From Candidatus Aminicenantota bacterium (GTDB lineage: Bacteria; Acidobacteriota; Aminicenantia; Aminicenantales; UBA8522), in contig DQHV01000340.1 of the NCBI GenBank assembly GCA_003524335.1, positions 1,896 to 8,352 of the forward strand: a stretch of DNA of 6,457 nt. The letters run 5' to 3'. This document shows positions 6,334 to 6,457 of the stretch, one piece after another; position 1 is the first letter of the stretch, and each line of letters begins with the position of its first letter. Below the pieces are notes generated by a model. The model saw only the letters and a program-made list of their open reading frames with translations. It was not told the origin of the DNA and did no database searches. The position numbers and the translations under genes were made by a program.

Positions 6334-6457
6334 TCACGGATTCTCTCTTAAGCCCCGAGCCGCGCCCCAGCACCAGGCCAGTTTTTGGGCATAGACCAGG
6401 GGCGCCGTCCAAGAGTATCGGACAAGGCCCGGGCTGTTCGCATAAATCCCGAGGGTC
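6334..6457 (-). CDS. C-terminal end of an unidentified convergent protein, perhaps a glycosyltransferase
   Basis: The minus strand is open from the window edge to a TGA at 6336-6334, giving 40 residues that begin TLGIYANSPGLVRYSWTAPL and continue with VYAQKLAWCWGAARGL. The stretch is rich in aromatic and small hydrophobic residues and resembles the membrane-associated C-terminal tail of some GT2 glycosyltransferases. About 70% of its codons end in G or C, as expected for a gene here. Another minus-strand frame is also open but has less natural composition (DPRDLCEQPGPCP). It converges on the GT-C gene with 27 bases between stop codons. The 5' part is outside the window, so function cannot be assigned; coding status itself is likely but not certain. 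Confidence 0.45.
   Translation of the reverse strand, partial: TLGIYANSPGLVRYSWTAPLVYAQKLAWCWGAARGLRENP

Noticed and set aside
6110..6394. Plus-strand open frame crossing the end of the GT-C gene
   Set aside because: It starts inside the conserved C-terminal domain in another frame, has no ribosome site, and gives an arginine-rich product without motifs.

Overview
The window (6,457 bases, moderately GC-rich) carries a plus-strand cluster of four membrane-associated or sugar-transferring genes, a broken transposase at the left edge, and the tail of a convergent gene at the right edge. It reads as part of a cell-surface glycan locus (O-antigen, exopolysaccharide or protein-glycan type) from a bacterium. 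The style of the proteins, above all the large GT-C protein with a GDEPHYLL motif and a soluble tail, and the IS91-type remnant recall uncultured Acidobacteriota or Aminicenantes-like genomes. That is an impression from protein character only; no rRNA or marker gene is present to fix the taxon.

Layout. Bases 1-129 are a fragment of an IS91/IS801-type transposase, with an apparent one-base frameshift near base 82. A strong promoter-like pair (TTGACA, 18 bases, TATCAT) lies at 126-155, right at the edge of this remnant. Then come a polyprenyl-phosphate-sugar-synthase-like GT2 (194-1159), a GT4 glycosyltransferase (1149-2273, overlapping by 11 bases), a Wzx-type flippase (2335-3768) and an 817-residue GT-C-fold membrane protein (TTG start at 3853, ending 6306). 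The last gene follows an 84-base gap with its own candidate promoter. At 6334-6457 the minus strand holds the last 40 codons of a convergent gene.

Working model (inference). GT4 extends a lipid-linked glycan on the cytoplasmic face and the flippase turns it outward. The GT2 loads a sugar onto polyprenyl phosphate. The GT-C protein uses that lipid-phosphate sugar on the outer face of the membrane to decorate or transfer the glycan. The GT2/GT-C pairing parallels known donor-synthase/GT-C systems such as ArnC/ArnT. No Wzy-like polymerase, chain-length regulator or initiating phosphoglycosyltransferase is visible, so the locus must extend beyond the window or depend on genes elsewhere.

I see no RNA gene, CRISPR array or clearly new system. 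The points most worth checking are the flippase start (a 19-codon coupled mini-ORF that looks like a frameshifted N-terminus), the four-helix N-terminal extension and soluble C-terminal domain of the GT-C protein, and the promoter at the transposase junction.
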